From Methanohalophilus euhalobius (GTDB taxonomy: Archaea; Halobacteriota; Methanosarcinia; Methanosarcinales; Methanosarcinaceae), in assembly GCF_900215215.1 (NCBI RefSeq), contig NZ_OBDR01000002.1, forward strand, positions 1 through 64,000: a stretch of DNA of 64,000 nt. Reading direction: 5' to 3'. This document shows, piece after piece, positions 18,287 through 26,857 of the stretch. The position numbers and the translations under genes are program-made. The notes below the pieces were generated by a model that was given only the letters and a program-made list of their open reading frames with translations, was not told the DNA's origin and did not search any database. Numbering within the stretch: position 1 is the first letter of the stretch; every line of letters begins with the position of its first letter.

Positions 18287-19354
18287 ATGCAGCGTCTAAT
18301 GAAAGAACTCATATGCCCTAAATGTGGCAATCCTACTCACAATCTTTATGAAAATGTGTGCAAGAACTGTTTTTTAAAGCAGTTTAAACTTGCCGAATTA
18401 GACCCGGTCATAAGCACCCAGATCTGTGCCAGATGTGGCTCCAAGTACGAAAGGGGGCAGTGGACAGATACAAAACACGATACAAATACAGTACTTGAGA
18501 AAGTTGAAAGCGAACTGTTGCTTCATGAAAATGCAGACATAATTGAACTTGGATTTGAACCTCAAAAACTGACTCCCTACCAGTATATTGTTAATATTTA
18601 CATTCAGGCAGAAATCTACGGCATGCCTCTGGAAGAAAAACTTACAACTGAGGTCCGTGTCCAGCGCAGTGTCTGTGATGCATGCAGCAGGATAGCTGCC
18701 GGTTACTATGAAGGAATCATCCAGCTTAGGGCAAGTAACAGGAATCCTACAGATGAAGAAAAGAAAAAATGTGACCACCTGGTCCGCGATACCCTGAGCA
18801 GGATGGAGAAAAAAGGGGACAGACTGGCTTTTATTTCAAACATGTCTTCATCAAAGGAAGGGACAGATTACTATATTGGCTCATCCGGAGCCTGCAGGCA
18901 GATCTGTAAAATTATAACATCCAAACTTGGAGGAGAACATCAGGAATCCCCGTCCCTGTTCAGCCAGCGAGATGGTAAGGAGCTCTATCGAGTATCATAT
19001 GCCGTACGCCTGCCAAAATATGTTCCCGGAAATATTCTCTATTTTAATAATCAGGTATTGCAAATAAAAAATTGTGATAAAAAAGCCAAATGTATAGACC
19101 TGCAAACCGGCAAGAAAGTTATTGCATCCATAGAAGATATCGAAAAGGCCGAATTCCTGGGTGTATACAATGATTCAATACTGGCTGTGCTGGTGGCAAT
19201 TGAAGACAATGCCATAATGGTCCTTGATCCCACAAACTACCAGACAGTGACCCTCAAAAAACCCTTTTTCCTGACTGCCAGAGAGGGAGAGGAAATTCCG
19301 GTACTTAAAACCGAATATGGAATAATACCCATCCCCGAAGAGATAGAAGCATGA
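18287..19354 (+). CDS. NMD3-family ribosome-associated zinc protein
   Basis: The protein begins with two zinc ribbons, CPKCG...CKNC and CARCG...CDAC, followed by the alpha/beta domain of archaeal NMD3 homologues (355 residues). In eukaryotes Nmd3 escorts the 60S subunit out of the nucleus; the archaeal role is presumably in late 50S maturation. A TATA-like CTAATATACA lies about 20 bases upstream of ATG 18287. ATG 18299 (MKELICPKCG) is an equally plausible start. The stop overlaps the next gene by four bases. Confidence 0.85.
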   Translation: MQRLMKELICPKCGNPTHNLYENVCKNCFLKQFKLAELDPVISTQICARCGSKYERGQWTDTKHDTNTVLEKVESELLLHENADIIELGFEPQKLTPYQYIVNIYIQAEIYGMPLEEKLTTEVRVQRSVCDACSRIAAGYYEGIIQLRASNRNPTDEEKKKCDHLVRDTLSRMEKKGDRLAFISNMSSSKEGTDYYIGSSGACRQICKIITSKLGGEHQESPSLFSQRDGKELYRVSYAVRLPKYVPGNILYFNNQVLQIKNCDKKAKCIDLQTGKKVIASIEDIEKAEFLGVYNDSILAVLVAIEDNAIMVLDPTNYQTVTLKKPFFLTAREGEEIPVLKTEYGIIPIPEEIEA

Positions 19355-20490
19355 AAAATATCCTGATAATCGGGTACAGCAGCAGGAATATTGCCTGTTC
19401 TGCCATGGATGCAGGATATAATGTATATGCAATTGATGCTTTTTGTGACCGGGATCTGGAATATAATACCTGCAAATGCCATGCTTTGATGGAAGAAGAC
19501 ATCCATAAAGTGGATCGGGAAGAAATTGTCCGGATAATGGATAATTTCGAAACGGATTTTGACGGAGTAGTCCTGGGTTCGGGGTTTGAAAATCTTGAGA
19601 GGGAAATCTTTGACTGCCCAGTCCTGAATAATTCTGTGAGACAAATGAGAACTGTATCGGATAAAAAATGTTTTGCAGAAGAATTACAAAAACTTGGGAT
19701 CCCCCATCCTGAAACCCACGTAGCTACTAATCCGCCTCAAATAAACACCCCTATGATACTCAAACCAGCAATCGGGGGCGGAGGAATTTTCAATAAAATA
19801 GTAACCAGTGCAGATGAACTGGAATATCAGATTGACAATATATGCAAAGCCGGAAATTTCAAACCGGATGAACTTATTCTGCAGGAAGTCATACCCGGCA
19901 CTGCAGCAAGTGTTTCCATGATAAGTGATGGAAAACAGGCTACTACAATTGCTGTTAATGAGCAACTTATTGGAATTGCCTGGCTTACTAACATGCCGTT
20001 TGCCTATTGTGGAAATATCACTCCCATGCAGACAGCCCATGAAAAGGAAATGATTGAAATCTGCAAAAAATTATGTAAACACTTCGAACTGAAAGGCTCC
20101 AATGGAATGGATTTCATAATTACAGAGAAGGGGCCATTGATACTGGAAATAAATGCCAGGTTCCAGGGAAGCCTGGATAGTGTGGAAATTGCAACAGGAA
20201 TCAATCTGTTTCAGGCTCATGTAGATGCATTTAAGGGGATGTTGCCAGAAAAACCGAAATACCAGCGGTGGGGTGGGAGAACTATACTGTATGCTTCTGA
20301 AAAACCGGTTACTGTCCGCAAACAAATATCTGAAGTCTTTGGAAGGGGGCGTTTTGCAGACATCCCGAAATCCGGATATGAGGCATTCCCGGATGAGCCG
20401 GTTGTTTCTATACTGGCAGAGGGTAATTCCAGAAGCGATGTAATTGGATATATGAAAGAACAGGCGAAAATGCTGCATAAGATAATGTAA
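19351..20490 (+). CDS. ATP-grasp carboligase of unknown substrate (COG2232-like)
   Basis: A 379-residue ATP-grasp protein. The N-terminal Rossmann-like part starts MKNILIIGYSSRNIACSAM and continues GYNVYAIDAFCDRDL. The ATP-grasp core follows, with MILKPAIGGGGIFNK (glycine-rich loop), LILQEVIPGTAASVSM and the metal-binding LILEINARFQGS. Such enzymes join a carboxylate to an amine or thiol using ATP. I considered MfnD of methanofuran synthesis but see no specific support. It is translationally coupled to NMD3 and lies upstream of TFE, a neighbourhood that suggests housekeeping rather than secondary metabolism. Confidence 0.75.
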   Translation: MKNILIIGYSSRNIACSAMDAGYNVYAIDAFCDRDLEYNTCKCHALMEEDIHKVDREEIVRIMDNFETDFDGVVLGSGFENLEREIFDCPVLNNSVRQMRTVSDKKCFAEELQKLGIPHPETHVATNPPQINTPMILKPAIGGGGIFNKIVTSADELEYQIDNICKAGNFKPDELILQEVIPGTAASVSMISDGKQATTIAVNEQLIGIAWLTNMPFAYCGNITPMQTAHEKEMIEICKKLCKHFELKGSNGMDFIITEKGPLILEINARFQGSLDSVEIATGINLFQAHVDAFKGMLPEKPKYQRWGGRTILYASEKPVTVRKQISEVFGRGRFADIPKSGYEAFPDEPVVSILAEGNSRSDVIGYMKEQAKMLHKIM

Positions 20491-20502
20491 TGCAACCCCA
20501 TA

Positions 20503-20513
20503 ACTATAAATAG
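20503..20513 (+). promoter_or_regulatory. Putative TATA box for tfe
   Basis: ACTATAAATAG is a good archaeal TATA-box match in the 83-base gap before tfe. It predicts a start near 20537 and a leader of about 35 bases carrying the GAGG ribosome site. Confidence 0.5.
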
Positions 20514-20573
20514 CATGAAAGGTAGAAAGCGTAAACTCTACTTATTACTAATTCCTTTCCATGAGGCGATCAA

Positions 20574-21068
20574 TTGATAGATTTAAATGACCCTGTAGTA
20601 CGAGGATACCTGATACAGCTGCTTGGAGAAGAAGGAATCACAATGATTGAGAATATGCCCGAAGGTGAAGTCACCGACGAGGAAATAGCAGAAGCTACGG
20701 GTGTGTTATTGAATATTGTTCGAAGAAACCTATTCATAATGAACGAGAATAAACTTGCTGTATGTCGCCGGGAAAGGGATTCAAGCAGCGGCTGGTTGAC
20801 ATACCTCTGGCAACTTGACATGGATGACATAGATACCCAGCTGACAAAAGAGAAGAAAAAACTCGTTAAGAACCTTCAGGCACGTCTGGATTTTGAAGAG
20901 GATAACGTATTTTATGTCTGCCCGGAAGGATGCATAAGGATTCTGTTCAACAATGCAGCTGAGTGCCATTTTCTTTGTCCGGTATGTGGTGAAGACCTGA
21001 CCTTCCAGGAAAATACGGAAATGGTTGAGACACTAAAAGAAAGACTTACTGCCCTGCAGGAAAGTTGA
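20574..21068 (+). CDS. tfe: Transcription factor E, alpha subunit (TFE)
   Basis: TFE helps TBP/TFB-recruited RNA polymerase open promoters. The 164-residue protein has the N-terminal winged helix (IQLLGEEGITMIENMPEGEVTDEEIAEATG, then VRRNLFIMNENKLAVCRRERDSSSGW). A basic linker follows, then a C-terminal zinc ribbon with cysteines in YVCPEGC and FLCPVCGEDL. The start is TTG 20574, set by GAGG at 20563-20566; no ATG fits this frame. Confidence 0.92.
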   Translation: MIDLNDPVVRGYLIQLLGEEGITMIENMPEGEVTDEEIAEATGVLLNIVRRNLFIMNENKLAVCRRERDSSSGWLTYLWQLDMDDIDTQLTKEKKKLVKNLQARLDFEEDNVFYVCPEGCIRILFNNAAECHFLCPVCGEDLTFQENTEMVETLKERLTALQES

Positions 21069-21071
21069 GCA

Positions 21072-21584
21072 ATGATCTCTTACAGGGATGCAATACTGCT
21101 ACTCAAAAACGAAGGGTGTTCTGAAAAAGTAATCCAGCACTGCATTGAAGTATCAAGGGCATCCGAAGAGATTGCAGAAAGGCTTCAAAGAAGGGGCTAC
21201 GATGTTGATATAGAACTCGTCAGAATCGGCGGGCTTTTACATGATATCGGAAGAGGTACCACACACGGCATTATGCATGCAGATGCTGGTAGCCGGCGTG
21301 CTACTGAACTGGGCCTTGACGAAAAACTAATAGATATTATAAGGAACCATATTGGTGCAGGTATCCCTAAAGATGAAGCAAAAGAAATGGGACTTCCACC
21401 ACAGGATTATATGCCCCTCTCCATGGAAGAGAAAATAGTTGCTCATGCGGATAACCTTGTGAAAGGAACAAAACGCATATCCACAGAGGAGCGCATCAAC
21501 CTTATGAAGAAAAAAGGTATCGGGAAAAAGGCCATCGAAAGAGTTCGTGCCCTTGCAGAAGAACTTGGAATTTGGCAACTTTAA
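21072..21584 (+). CDS. HD-domain phosphohydrolase (TIGR00295-like)
   Basis: A 170-residue HD-superfamily protein. The metal-binding set is visible: His in QHCIEVSRAS, the GGLLHDIGRGTTHG motif, a later His in RNHIGAGI, and Asp in KIVAHADNLVKG. It resembles the archaeal TIGR00295 group, thought to act on nucleotides or related phosphates; the substrate is unknown. It starts three bases after tfe and is probably co-transcribed. Confidence 0.8.
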   Translation: MISYRDAILLLKNEGCSEKVIQHCIEVSRASEEIAERLQRRGYDVDIELVRIGGLLHDIGRGTTHGIMHADAGSRRATELGLDEKLIDIIRNHIGAGIPKDEAKEMGLPPQDYMPLSMEEKIVAHADNLVKGTKRISTEERINLMKKKGIGKKAIERVRALAEELGIWQL

Positions 21585-21613
21585 ATTTTATGGGATGCAG
21601 GAAAGCAATGATC

Positions 21614-21931
21614 TTATCTGGAAACTCTGCAACACTTTCTCCTGATCATAACTAAATCCATAAGAGAAGATATCTCTTTTGCCCTCTCAAACCTTTCACC
21701 TGGCATCTTTGCAAGCACAGTTTTTAGTTTAGCATTCCCAACATCAATACCCATACCCAGTATAAATTCAACGCCATATCTTGACGTAGTGTCACCAACA
21801 GAAAGAACACTATCCAGTGTATCATGATCCATAAGACATATAGATTTCAGTCCCACTTCAGAAGCTTCCTTAACCAGTCCGTCAGGTGAAAGTGTACCCC
21901 TCGGAATAGAAAGAATGTGTATGCATGTCAA
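21614..21931 (-). pseudogene. Remnant of a PHP-domain metal-dependent phosphoesterase
   Basis: Only 105 codons survive. The reading IHILSIPRGTLSPDGLVKEASEVGLKSICLMDHDTLDSV matches a PHP N-terminus, where DLHxHS and TDHDT are expected. The first metal motif is damaged and LMDHDT is partly kept. It then jumps from GVEFILGMGIDVGN (normally GIEI) to AKLKTVLAKMPGERFERAKEIS, which lies much later in family members. This implies internal deletions and a lost C-terminus. It is probably dead and marks the start of a decayed stretch that runs to about 24,035. Confidence 0.65.
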
Positions 21932-22050
21932 TAATCTTATTTTGCCCCTTATAGAATCAAATATACCCGGACCTCAGATAAACTCATAATCCATATATAA
22001 TTTATGCCAGAATTGTATATATAAGACGTTTAATATATACTTAATATTCA

Positions 22051-22118
22051 TTGGCTTTGTAGAAATACTCATGAGAATACAAATGTAACCACATAGTATA
22101 GATTTTCTACAAAGCCAA
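22051..22118. repeat. 68-bp inverted-repeat mini-element related to the IS/MITE ends
   Basis: TTGGCTTTGTAGAAAT (22051-22066) is mirrored by ATTTTCTACAAAGCCAA (22102-22118). The core CTNTGTAGAAA is the same as the ends of the MITE at 16617-16885. Only about 35 bases separate the arms, and they include a 22-base stretch (from 22071) that recurs with two mismatches at 23517-23538. It looks like the collapsed remains of a related transposable element. Confidence 0.6.
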
Positions 22119-22195
22119 TTTTTTAGAAACTCATAAATAGTGTTTAAACCGAATTATACTGCTGCATAAGGGAAATACAACGAAGGTATTTGATT

Positions 22196-22333
22196 ATGGC
22201 AATGTCGAAAAAAGATATAGACAGAAAAAAAGGTGCAAAGAGAGAAAAACTGGCAAAACTGGAAGAATTAGCAGCCAGCGGCAACAAAGATGCCAAAAAG
22301 AAACTTGCCAAGGAAAAAAGGAAAGGAAAATAA
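22196..22333 (+). CDS. Small lysine-rich protein, 45 residues
   Basis: The short frame reads MAMSKKDIDRKKGAKREK, then a Leu/Ala/Lys-rich helix, and ends in KRKGK before TAA. It is strongly basic and predicted helical, with no cysteine or hydrophobic segment. I do not recognise the family. Regular codon use and a clean stop argue for a real gene, but the ribosome site is weak (GAAGG about 11 bases upstream). A nucleic-acid-binding role is possible from charge alone. The second ATG at 22202 may be the start. Confidence 0.5.
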   Translation: MAMSKKDIDRKKGAKREKLAKLEELAASGNKDAKKKLAKEKRKGK

Positions 22334-22362
22334 CTTCCTTTCACTTTTTTGACGTATGATTA

Positions 22363-22795
22363 TTAATTTACAATCCATCCTTCAAAGAGTTTGCCGCCGT
22401 GCTTATACTCCCGAGCCCGGAAGTATATTGCGTTATACGTAGAGCTTATATGACTTCTTTTTTTGTTGCTCCTTTATTCATTGCCCCTATTACAAGGCCC
22501 TGTACCCCATTGATCGCACCGGCAGCGGCACCAAGGGACCTTGCAATGAGAAATTTGTATTTCATCGGGACGCTGCCATCTGAAAGTGCTGTCTGACGGG
22601 TGTTCTCCAGCAGAGCGAAGAATTCCGGGTCTGCACTTCTTTATTACTTCAAGTGGTTTTTCGGAAATTTTGTAGATATCTCCATAGTATTCACATGTAG
22701 TTTCACTTATGCTACCTGACTCATCCTTGCTGTTGAATTCGAATATTTTTACGTAAAGACTTCAGTATCACAATACCGGCATAGCTTTGAGTTTG
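22363..22795 (-). pseudogene. Frameshifted carboxymuconolactone-decarboxylase-like gene
   Basis: Reading the minus strand in three successive frames gives CRYCDTEVFT, then VKIFEFNSKDESGSISETT, and finally DPEFFALLENTRQTALSDGS followed by VPMKYKFLIARSLGAAAGA and GLVIGAMNKGATKKEVIYS. The last part matches the AhpD/carboxymuconolactone decarboxylase fold (PxKYKxLIA, GATKEEV). The usual redox CxxC is absent (AAGAINGV). At least two frameshifts separate the pieces, so no full protein is made. It was probably a small redox-related protein; wrbA lies just upstream on the same strand. Confidence 0.6.
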
Positions 22796-22801
22796 CAGAA
22801 A

Positions 22802-23419
22802 TCATTCACCTATAAGCTTTCGTGTAATCTCTGCCACATGCCGACCCTGGAAACGTGCAATTCCAAGCTCATTCTCGCTCGGATGCCTAGTATCAGGCCC
22901 GTTGCCCGCAATAGTTGAAGCTCCATAAGGACTGCCACCTGATATTTCATCAAGGGTTGTTTGTCTTACCTCTGAATAAGGAACACCCACAATCACCATC
23001 CCGTGATGCAGTAAAGTTGTGTGGAAGCTGAGTATGGTCGATTCCTGACCCCCATGCTGGGTAGCACTGGATGTGAAGACACTGCCAACTTTACCGATAA
23101 GTGCACCTTGCGCCCAGATACTGCCAGTGCTGTCAAGGAATGTTCGCATCTGGGCAGTCATCATCCCATAGCGAGTCGGAGTCCCGAAGATGATAGCATC
23201 AGCTTCCACAAGATTGTCTATACTTACAACAGGTATATGCCCGAAACTCTTTTTGGACACTAACGCCCCCATTTTCTCCAGAATCTCAGGACTAAGAGTC
23301 TCCGCTACCTGATAAATTCCGACTTCCGCACCTTCTACTTCCCGGGCACCCTCGGCAATTGCTTCCGCAATCCTGTAAACGTGCCCGTAGAGACTGTAAA
23401 ATACAACGTTTATTTTCAT
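22802..23419 (-). CDS. wrbA: Flavodoxin-like NAD(P)H:quinone oxidoreductase WrbA
   Basis: A 205-residue WrbA-type flavoprotein that reduces quinones by two electrons. It begins [25 protein letters not shown], the FMN phosphate-binding loop. It continues with [19 protein letters not shown] and the diagnostic [34 protein letters not shown]. The C-terminal [11 protein letters not shown] and [15 protein letters not shown] are also WrbA features. I start at ATG 23419, preceded by GGGGAC; longer frames upstream lack family similarity. It is the only clearly intact gene in the decay zone. Confidence 0.92.
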   Translation of the reverse strand: MKINVVFYSLYGHVYRIAEAIAEGAREVEGAEVGIYQVAETLSPEILEKMGALVSKKSFGHIPVVSIDNLVEADAIIFGTPTRYGMMTAQMRTFLDSTGSIWAQGALIGKVGSVFTSSATQHGGQESTILSFHTTLLHHGMVIVGVPYSEVRQTTLDEISGGSPYGASTIAGNGPDTRHPSENELGIARFQGRHVAEITRKLIGE

Positions 23420-23667
23420 TGTCCCCACTACCTTGGCTTCTATTTCCATAATAATATGTAACCTATGATAGATTCGTTTTAAATGACAAATAAGTTTTGG
23501 TTCTGTTAATATTTTCATAAGAGAACAAATGTAACCACTGATTTCACAGAGGAAATTTTAAGTGTTTTCTCCTTTCCTTATTCCATGAAGCCACAATTTT
23601 CCTGTATTTTGCCACAATCAGTCCTCCTATATACCAAACACTCAATACAATACAACAATGAATGAGG

Positions 23668-24035
23668 GGGTCTGTAGAAAACCTTCCCTTTAAATTCCAC
23701 TAGTACATTATCATTTTTATAAGAAGTCCCCAATGTGATTGTGGCTATAAAAAGCACAATGGAGATGAATGTGTTTTGTTACAGATTGAGAACTGGAACT
23801 CCCATTAAATCTGTGACTTTATGGTATGCGGTCGAGAAATGAGAAATGAATTTGCTGAAGACATCTATCATTACAGAAAGCTGGTAGAGACGATGTTTTC
23901 TGTTTTAAAAAGGAGATATGGGGAAGAACTGAAGGCAACAAAATACAGAAATCAGGTGAAAGTGGTCAAGTTCAAATTATTAAGTTATAATAGAGACAGG
24001 ACAACTTCTATTTCAGTAATTATTCAAATGAGGAA
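23668..24035 (+). mobile_element. Decayed IS copy, likely parent of the 16.6-kb MITE
   Basis: The left end GGTCTGTAGAAAACCTTCCC and the following 130 bases align with the reverse complement of the MITE at 16617-16885. The copy then carries a transposase fragment, MVCGREMRNEFAEDIYHYRK, then VETMFSVLKRRYGEELKATK and RNQVKVVKFKLLSYN (from 23821). This is the C-terminal end of an IS4/IS5-type DDE enzyme with the conserved Glu in VETMFS. The right end matches the MITE up to CAAATGAGGA, then stops at the 3' end of the permease gene, so the right inverted repeat is gone. Not mobile as it stands. Confidence 0.7.
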
Positions 24036-24836
24036 TTATACTTTTTTAATATCTTCGACCATCAGGTCATAATCATCAAAGCCTTTTTCCACGACTACAA
24101 TTACACAAATCAGGACACCCAGCACAGTAGTTACAAAAATCGCTACCATTATGGTTATCTGGTATTTGATAGCCAGTATGGGATCCACTCCCCCCAATAT
24201 CTGACCGGTCATCATGCCCGGCAGGAATACTATACCCATAGTTGCCATGTTGGCAAGAGTTGGTTTGAGAGAAGATAGCATACTCCTTTGCATGTAGGGA
24301 AATAAGGCTTCTTTCTTGGATGCACCAACACAAAGCCTGTACAGGTAACGTTGTTCATTGTTCTTTACATCTTGATAAAAATCATTCAATGCAACAATAT
24401 TTGCACGCAATGAGTTGCCCATAAGCATACCTGCAATGGGTATGAGATAGCGAGCCTCAAAGATATCATCAAGTTTTATGATAAAACCGGTAAAATAAAA
24501 CAGAACCAGTATGTTTGCAATGGAAAAAAGGATTAGCATTGTGGGAAGAAAAGGTCCTGTCTTGAAATCCGTTCCTTCGAGTATGGTATATGTTGCAAAG
24601 AACAGCATTACAAATACCCATAAAACGTTAATAAGCGGGTTATTAATATCAAAAACTACGGTAAGCAGAAGCCCTGTCAGGAATAACTGGAAAGACATCC
24701 GCGATACGATAATGACACTTTTCTTTATGATACCCAATTTGAAATAATAACTTACCATAAAGGGAAGAATAAGCAACAAGGCGCAGAATATAAATCCGGA
24801 GACCCCGATATTTTGAATTAAGTTAATTTCTGCCAT
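24036..24836 (-). CDS. ABC transporter permease, UPF0014/FetB family
   Basis: A 266-residue membrane protein with about seven hydrophobic segments. FetB/UPF0014 hallmarks are visible: LIPIAGMLMGNSLRANIVALNDFY, then LCVGASKKEALFPYMQRSML and LANMATMGIVFLPGMMTGQILGGVDP. In bacteria FetAB exports iron and protects against oxidative stress; the archaeal substrate is unproven. Its last codons abut the decayed IS at 24035, so the extreme C-terminus may have been reshaped. It pairs with the ATPase gene just upstream on the same strand. Confidence 0.85.
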   Translation of the reverse strand: MAEINLIQNIGVSGFIFCALLLILPFMVSYYFKLGIIKKSVIIVSRMSFQLFLTGLLLTVVFDINNPLINVLWVFVMLFFATYTILEGTDFKTGPFLPTMLILFSIANILVLFYFTGFIIKLDDIFEARYLIPIAGMLMGNSLRANIVALNDFYQDVKNNEQRYLYRLCVGASKKEALFPYMQRSMLSSLKPTLANMATMGIVFLPGMMTGQILGGVDPILAIKYQITIMVAIFVTTVLGVLICVIVVVEKGFDDYDLMVEDIKKV

Positions 24837-24845
24837 CTATGCACC

Positions 24846-25478
24846 TCATTTGTTCGGAATATCCACAACACGCAAACCTTCTCTTTCCCACTGGGGATCG
24901 TGTGAAATGACAACTACTGTTAATGAAGGGTCATTGACAAAATAGTCAACTACCTTTGATTTTAATGAAGAATCGAGGGAAGAAGTGGGTTCATCAAGCA
25001 AAAATACATTTCTTTCCAGAAGTAGAGACAAAATGAGTATAATACGTTGTTTTTCCCCTCCAGAGAGAGATTTGAATTCTTTTTTGAGAATGGAATCATC
25101 AAGTTCAAACCATTCAAGCAATCTTTGGATTTTTTCAAAATCCGGAGTAAACCCAACGGCATTATAGGAGAATATAGTGTCAAAGAACTCATTTACACTA
25201 TCTCTTCCAACATCAACATCCTGGGGAACATAGGCTATTTTTGTACGCACAACAGAAACAGAATTACCATTAACCGGCAAATCCTTAAAATAAACATCCC
25301 CCTTTGAAGGGCGCATCAATCCCAGCAAACACAAAAAAAGGGTGGATTTACCGGTCCCGGATTTCCCCCGGATTAGAACTTTTTCACCTTCTTTAATTAT
25401 AAGGTTGAAATTCTCCAGAACCTTCTGATGCGAATGAATAATGCTAAGGTCCCTGTATTCAATAATATTTTTACCCAT
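24846..25478 (-). CDS. ABC transporter ATPase, FetA-like
   Basis: A compact 210-residue ATPase. Walker A is RGKSGTGKSTL, the signature is SLSGGEKQRI, Walker B is NVFLLDEPTSSLD, and the switch His is in VVVISHDPQW; the Q-loop is in VPQDVDVG. It partners the adjoining permease, as in FetAB. I start at ATG 25478 (MGKNIIEY); an in-frame TTG nine bases earlier is less likely. An inverted repeat GCATATAC (25568-25575)/GTATATGC (25606-25613) lies in the upstream gap and could be an operator. Confidence 0.87.
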   Translation of the reverse strand: MGKNIIEYRDLSIIHSHQKVLENFNLIIKEGEKVLIRGKSGTGKSTLFLCLLGLMRPSKGDVYFKDLPVNGNSVSVVRTKIAYVPQDVDVGRDSVNEFFDTIFSYNAVGFTPDFEKIQRLLEWFELDDSILKKEFKSLSGGEKQRIILILSLLLERNVFLLDEPTSSLDSSLKSKVVDYFVNDPSLTVVVISHDPQWEREGLRVVDIPNK

Positions 25479-25688
25479 ATACACCAACAGATTCCCATAT
25501 AGCAGAAAGTAGAAAAGTAAACACCATATTTATGGTTTGTTATACATAAAATATATACTCATTATTGGCATATACATAATCAACCTCAAATAAGTAATTG
25601 GTTCTGTATATGCTTATTCTTGAGTGTGTTGAAAAGAACATACAACTTGCACATTACCAATTTTTATCCAATATGGCATGTAGCCAAT

Positions 25689-26417
25689 TCAAATTTCATG
25701 TGAAGGAAGTATCTTATTAAAATAAATATTTCCTTGCCGGAAGGTAAACAGAAGCGGATAAAAATCCACTCCTGCCTCCCTAGCCTTTTGATATGACCAA
25801 TAGAAACCCGGGTCCATTAGCCGATTAGGGGAAAAATATTTTACATCAGCCCTGAAAACCAGAAATAGAACCGCTGCATTGTCCCCGTTTTTCTTTGCCA
25901 GTATAAGTTCATCAAGGTGACGTTTGCCCCTTATTGTAGGAGCATCGGGAAAAAGGGCTACTTCATCCCTAACAAGGGTACACCCTTTAATCTCTACCCA
26001 GATACGTTTGTCCCCTTTGAAAACAAGAAAATCCAGTCTGCTGTCACCAAGTTTTTGCTCAGGCAAAATTGAATCCACCCGCCCCAGGGGACTAATGTCA
26101 GGACACGATAATACCCACTCAGCAATCTTGCGATGATATGCAGAATTTACAAGTATCCATTCAGCATCCTTTTTTGCAGCAATGAGGTCCCATTTTGTTT
26201 TACGATGGGGATTTGTCGCCTTTTTCAGTAGTAACCCGTTTCCCCTGTAAAGCAGATCAACCAGCCTTCCGGGGTCATGAACATGGACAGCCACATTTTG
26301 CTTACCAGATGACAGAATATCTACAATCGCAACAAATCGGTTGGGACGGCTAATGAAGACGGCTTCAGCATCCCATCCAATATGCATTACCCGTTTTTCT
26401 GATTCAGCCATATACAT
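25689..26417 (-). CDS. sfsA: SfsA family DNA/RNA nuclease-like protein
   Basis: The 242-residue protein follows the SfsA pattern: FISRPNRFVAIVDI and AVHVHDPGRLVDLLYRGN (N-terminal OB-like part). The C-terminal restriction-endonuclease-like core includes SRLDFLVF, WVEIKGCTLVRDEVALFPDAPTIRGKRHLDEL and VLFLVFRADVKYFSPN. Asp and the ExK of VEIKG form the usual metal site. SfsA was named for a sugar-fermentation phenotype in E. coli; its biochemical role is unsettled. The first ATG used is 26417; ATG 26411 is also possible. Confidence 0.92.
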   Translation of the reverse strand: MYMAESEKRVMHIGWDAEAVFISRPNRFVAIVDILSSGKQNVAVHVHDPGRLVDLLYRGNGLLLKKATNPHRKTKWDLIAAKKDAEWILVNSAYHRKIAEWVLSCPDISPLGRVDSILPEQKLGDSRLDFLVFKGDKRIWVEIKGCTLVRDEVALFPDAPTIRGKRHLDELILAKKNGDNAAVLFLVFRADVKYFSPNRLMDPGFYWSYQKAREAGVDFYPLLFTFRQGNIYFNKILPSHEI

Positions 26418-26437
26418 ACCAATAATCTGACATCCTT

Positions 26438-26782
26438 TTAATCATGAGCCAGCAGTCCACCGAGAACTGCTCCAATAATACCAATTATGCCGGTATGCAA
26501 CATAATCAGGACGAACATGCCTGCACCCAGTCCTGTAACAATTGCCATCAAACCCGGTATATTGTGAAAAAGGGAACCCACAAAGCCTGCCAGAATAAAA
26601 CCGGGAATCACCATCAATATGAACATTAATGTGCCTACTAAGAAGCCATCCCATGCAGAACGCACCTCGGAATAGGCTCCTGCAAAGCCACCTATAAATG
26701 GAGAAAGCATGTTTACAAACGGAACTAAATAAAGTACAAATGTAACTATCAAGCCTATAACGGCACCTTTGATCAAACCCAT
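26438..26782 (-). CDS. Small membrane protein, DUF5518-like
   Basis: A 114-residue, glycine-rich hydrophobic protein with four likely transmembrane segments (LIVTFVLYLVPFV, an FIGGFAGAY turn, LMFILMVIPGFILAGFVG, and a C-terminal GIIGIIGAVLGG). This is the layout of archaeal DUF5518 proteins, whose function is unknown. It is followed by sfsA 20 bases downstream on the same strand. Confidence 0.65.
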   Translation of the reverse strand: MGLIKGAVIGLIVTFVLYLVPFVNMLSPFIGGFAGAYSEVRSAWDGFLVGTLMFILMVIPGFILAGFVGSLFHNIPGLMAIVTGLGAGMFVLIMLHTGIIGIIGAVLGGLLAHD

Positions 26783-26857
26783 TTTTCGCCTCCATCAATA
26801 TAAGCCCATATCAACCATAATTAATTTAAATATTCCTATACAGAAGTCTCAAAGAGA

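Noticed and set aside
19351-20490. Naming the ATP-grasp protein MfnD (tyramine-glutamate ligase)
   Set aside because: Only generic ATP-grasp motifs can be seen and the neighbours are not methanofuran genes.
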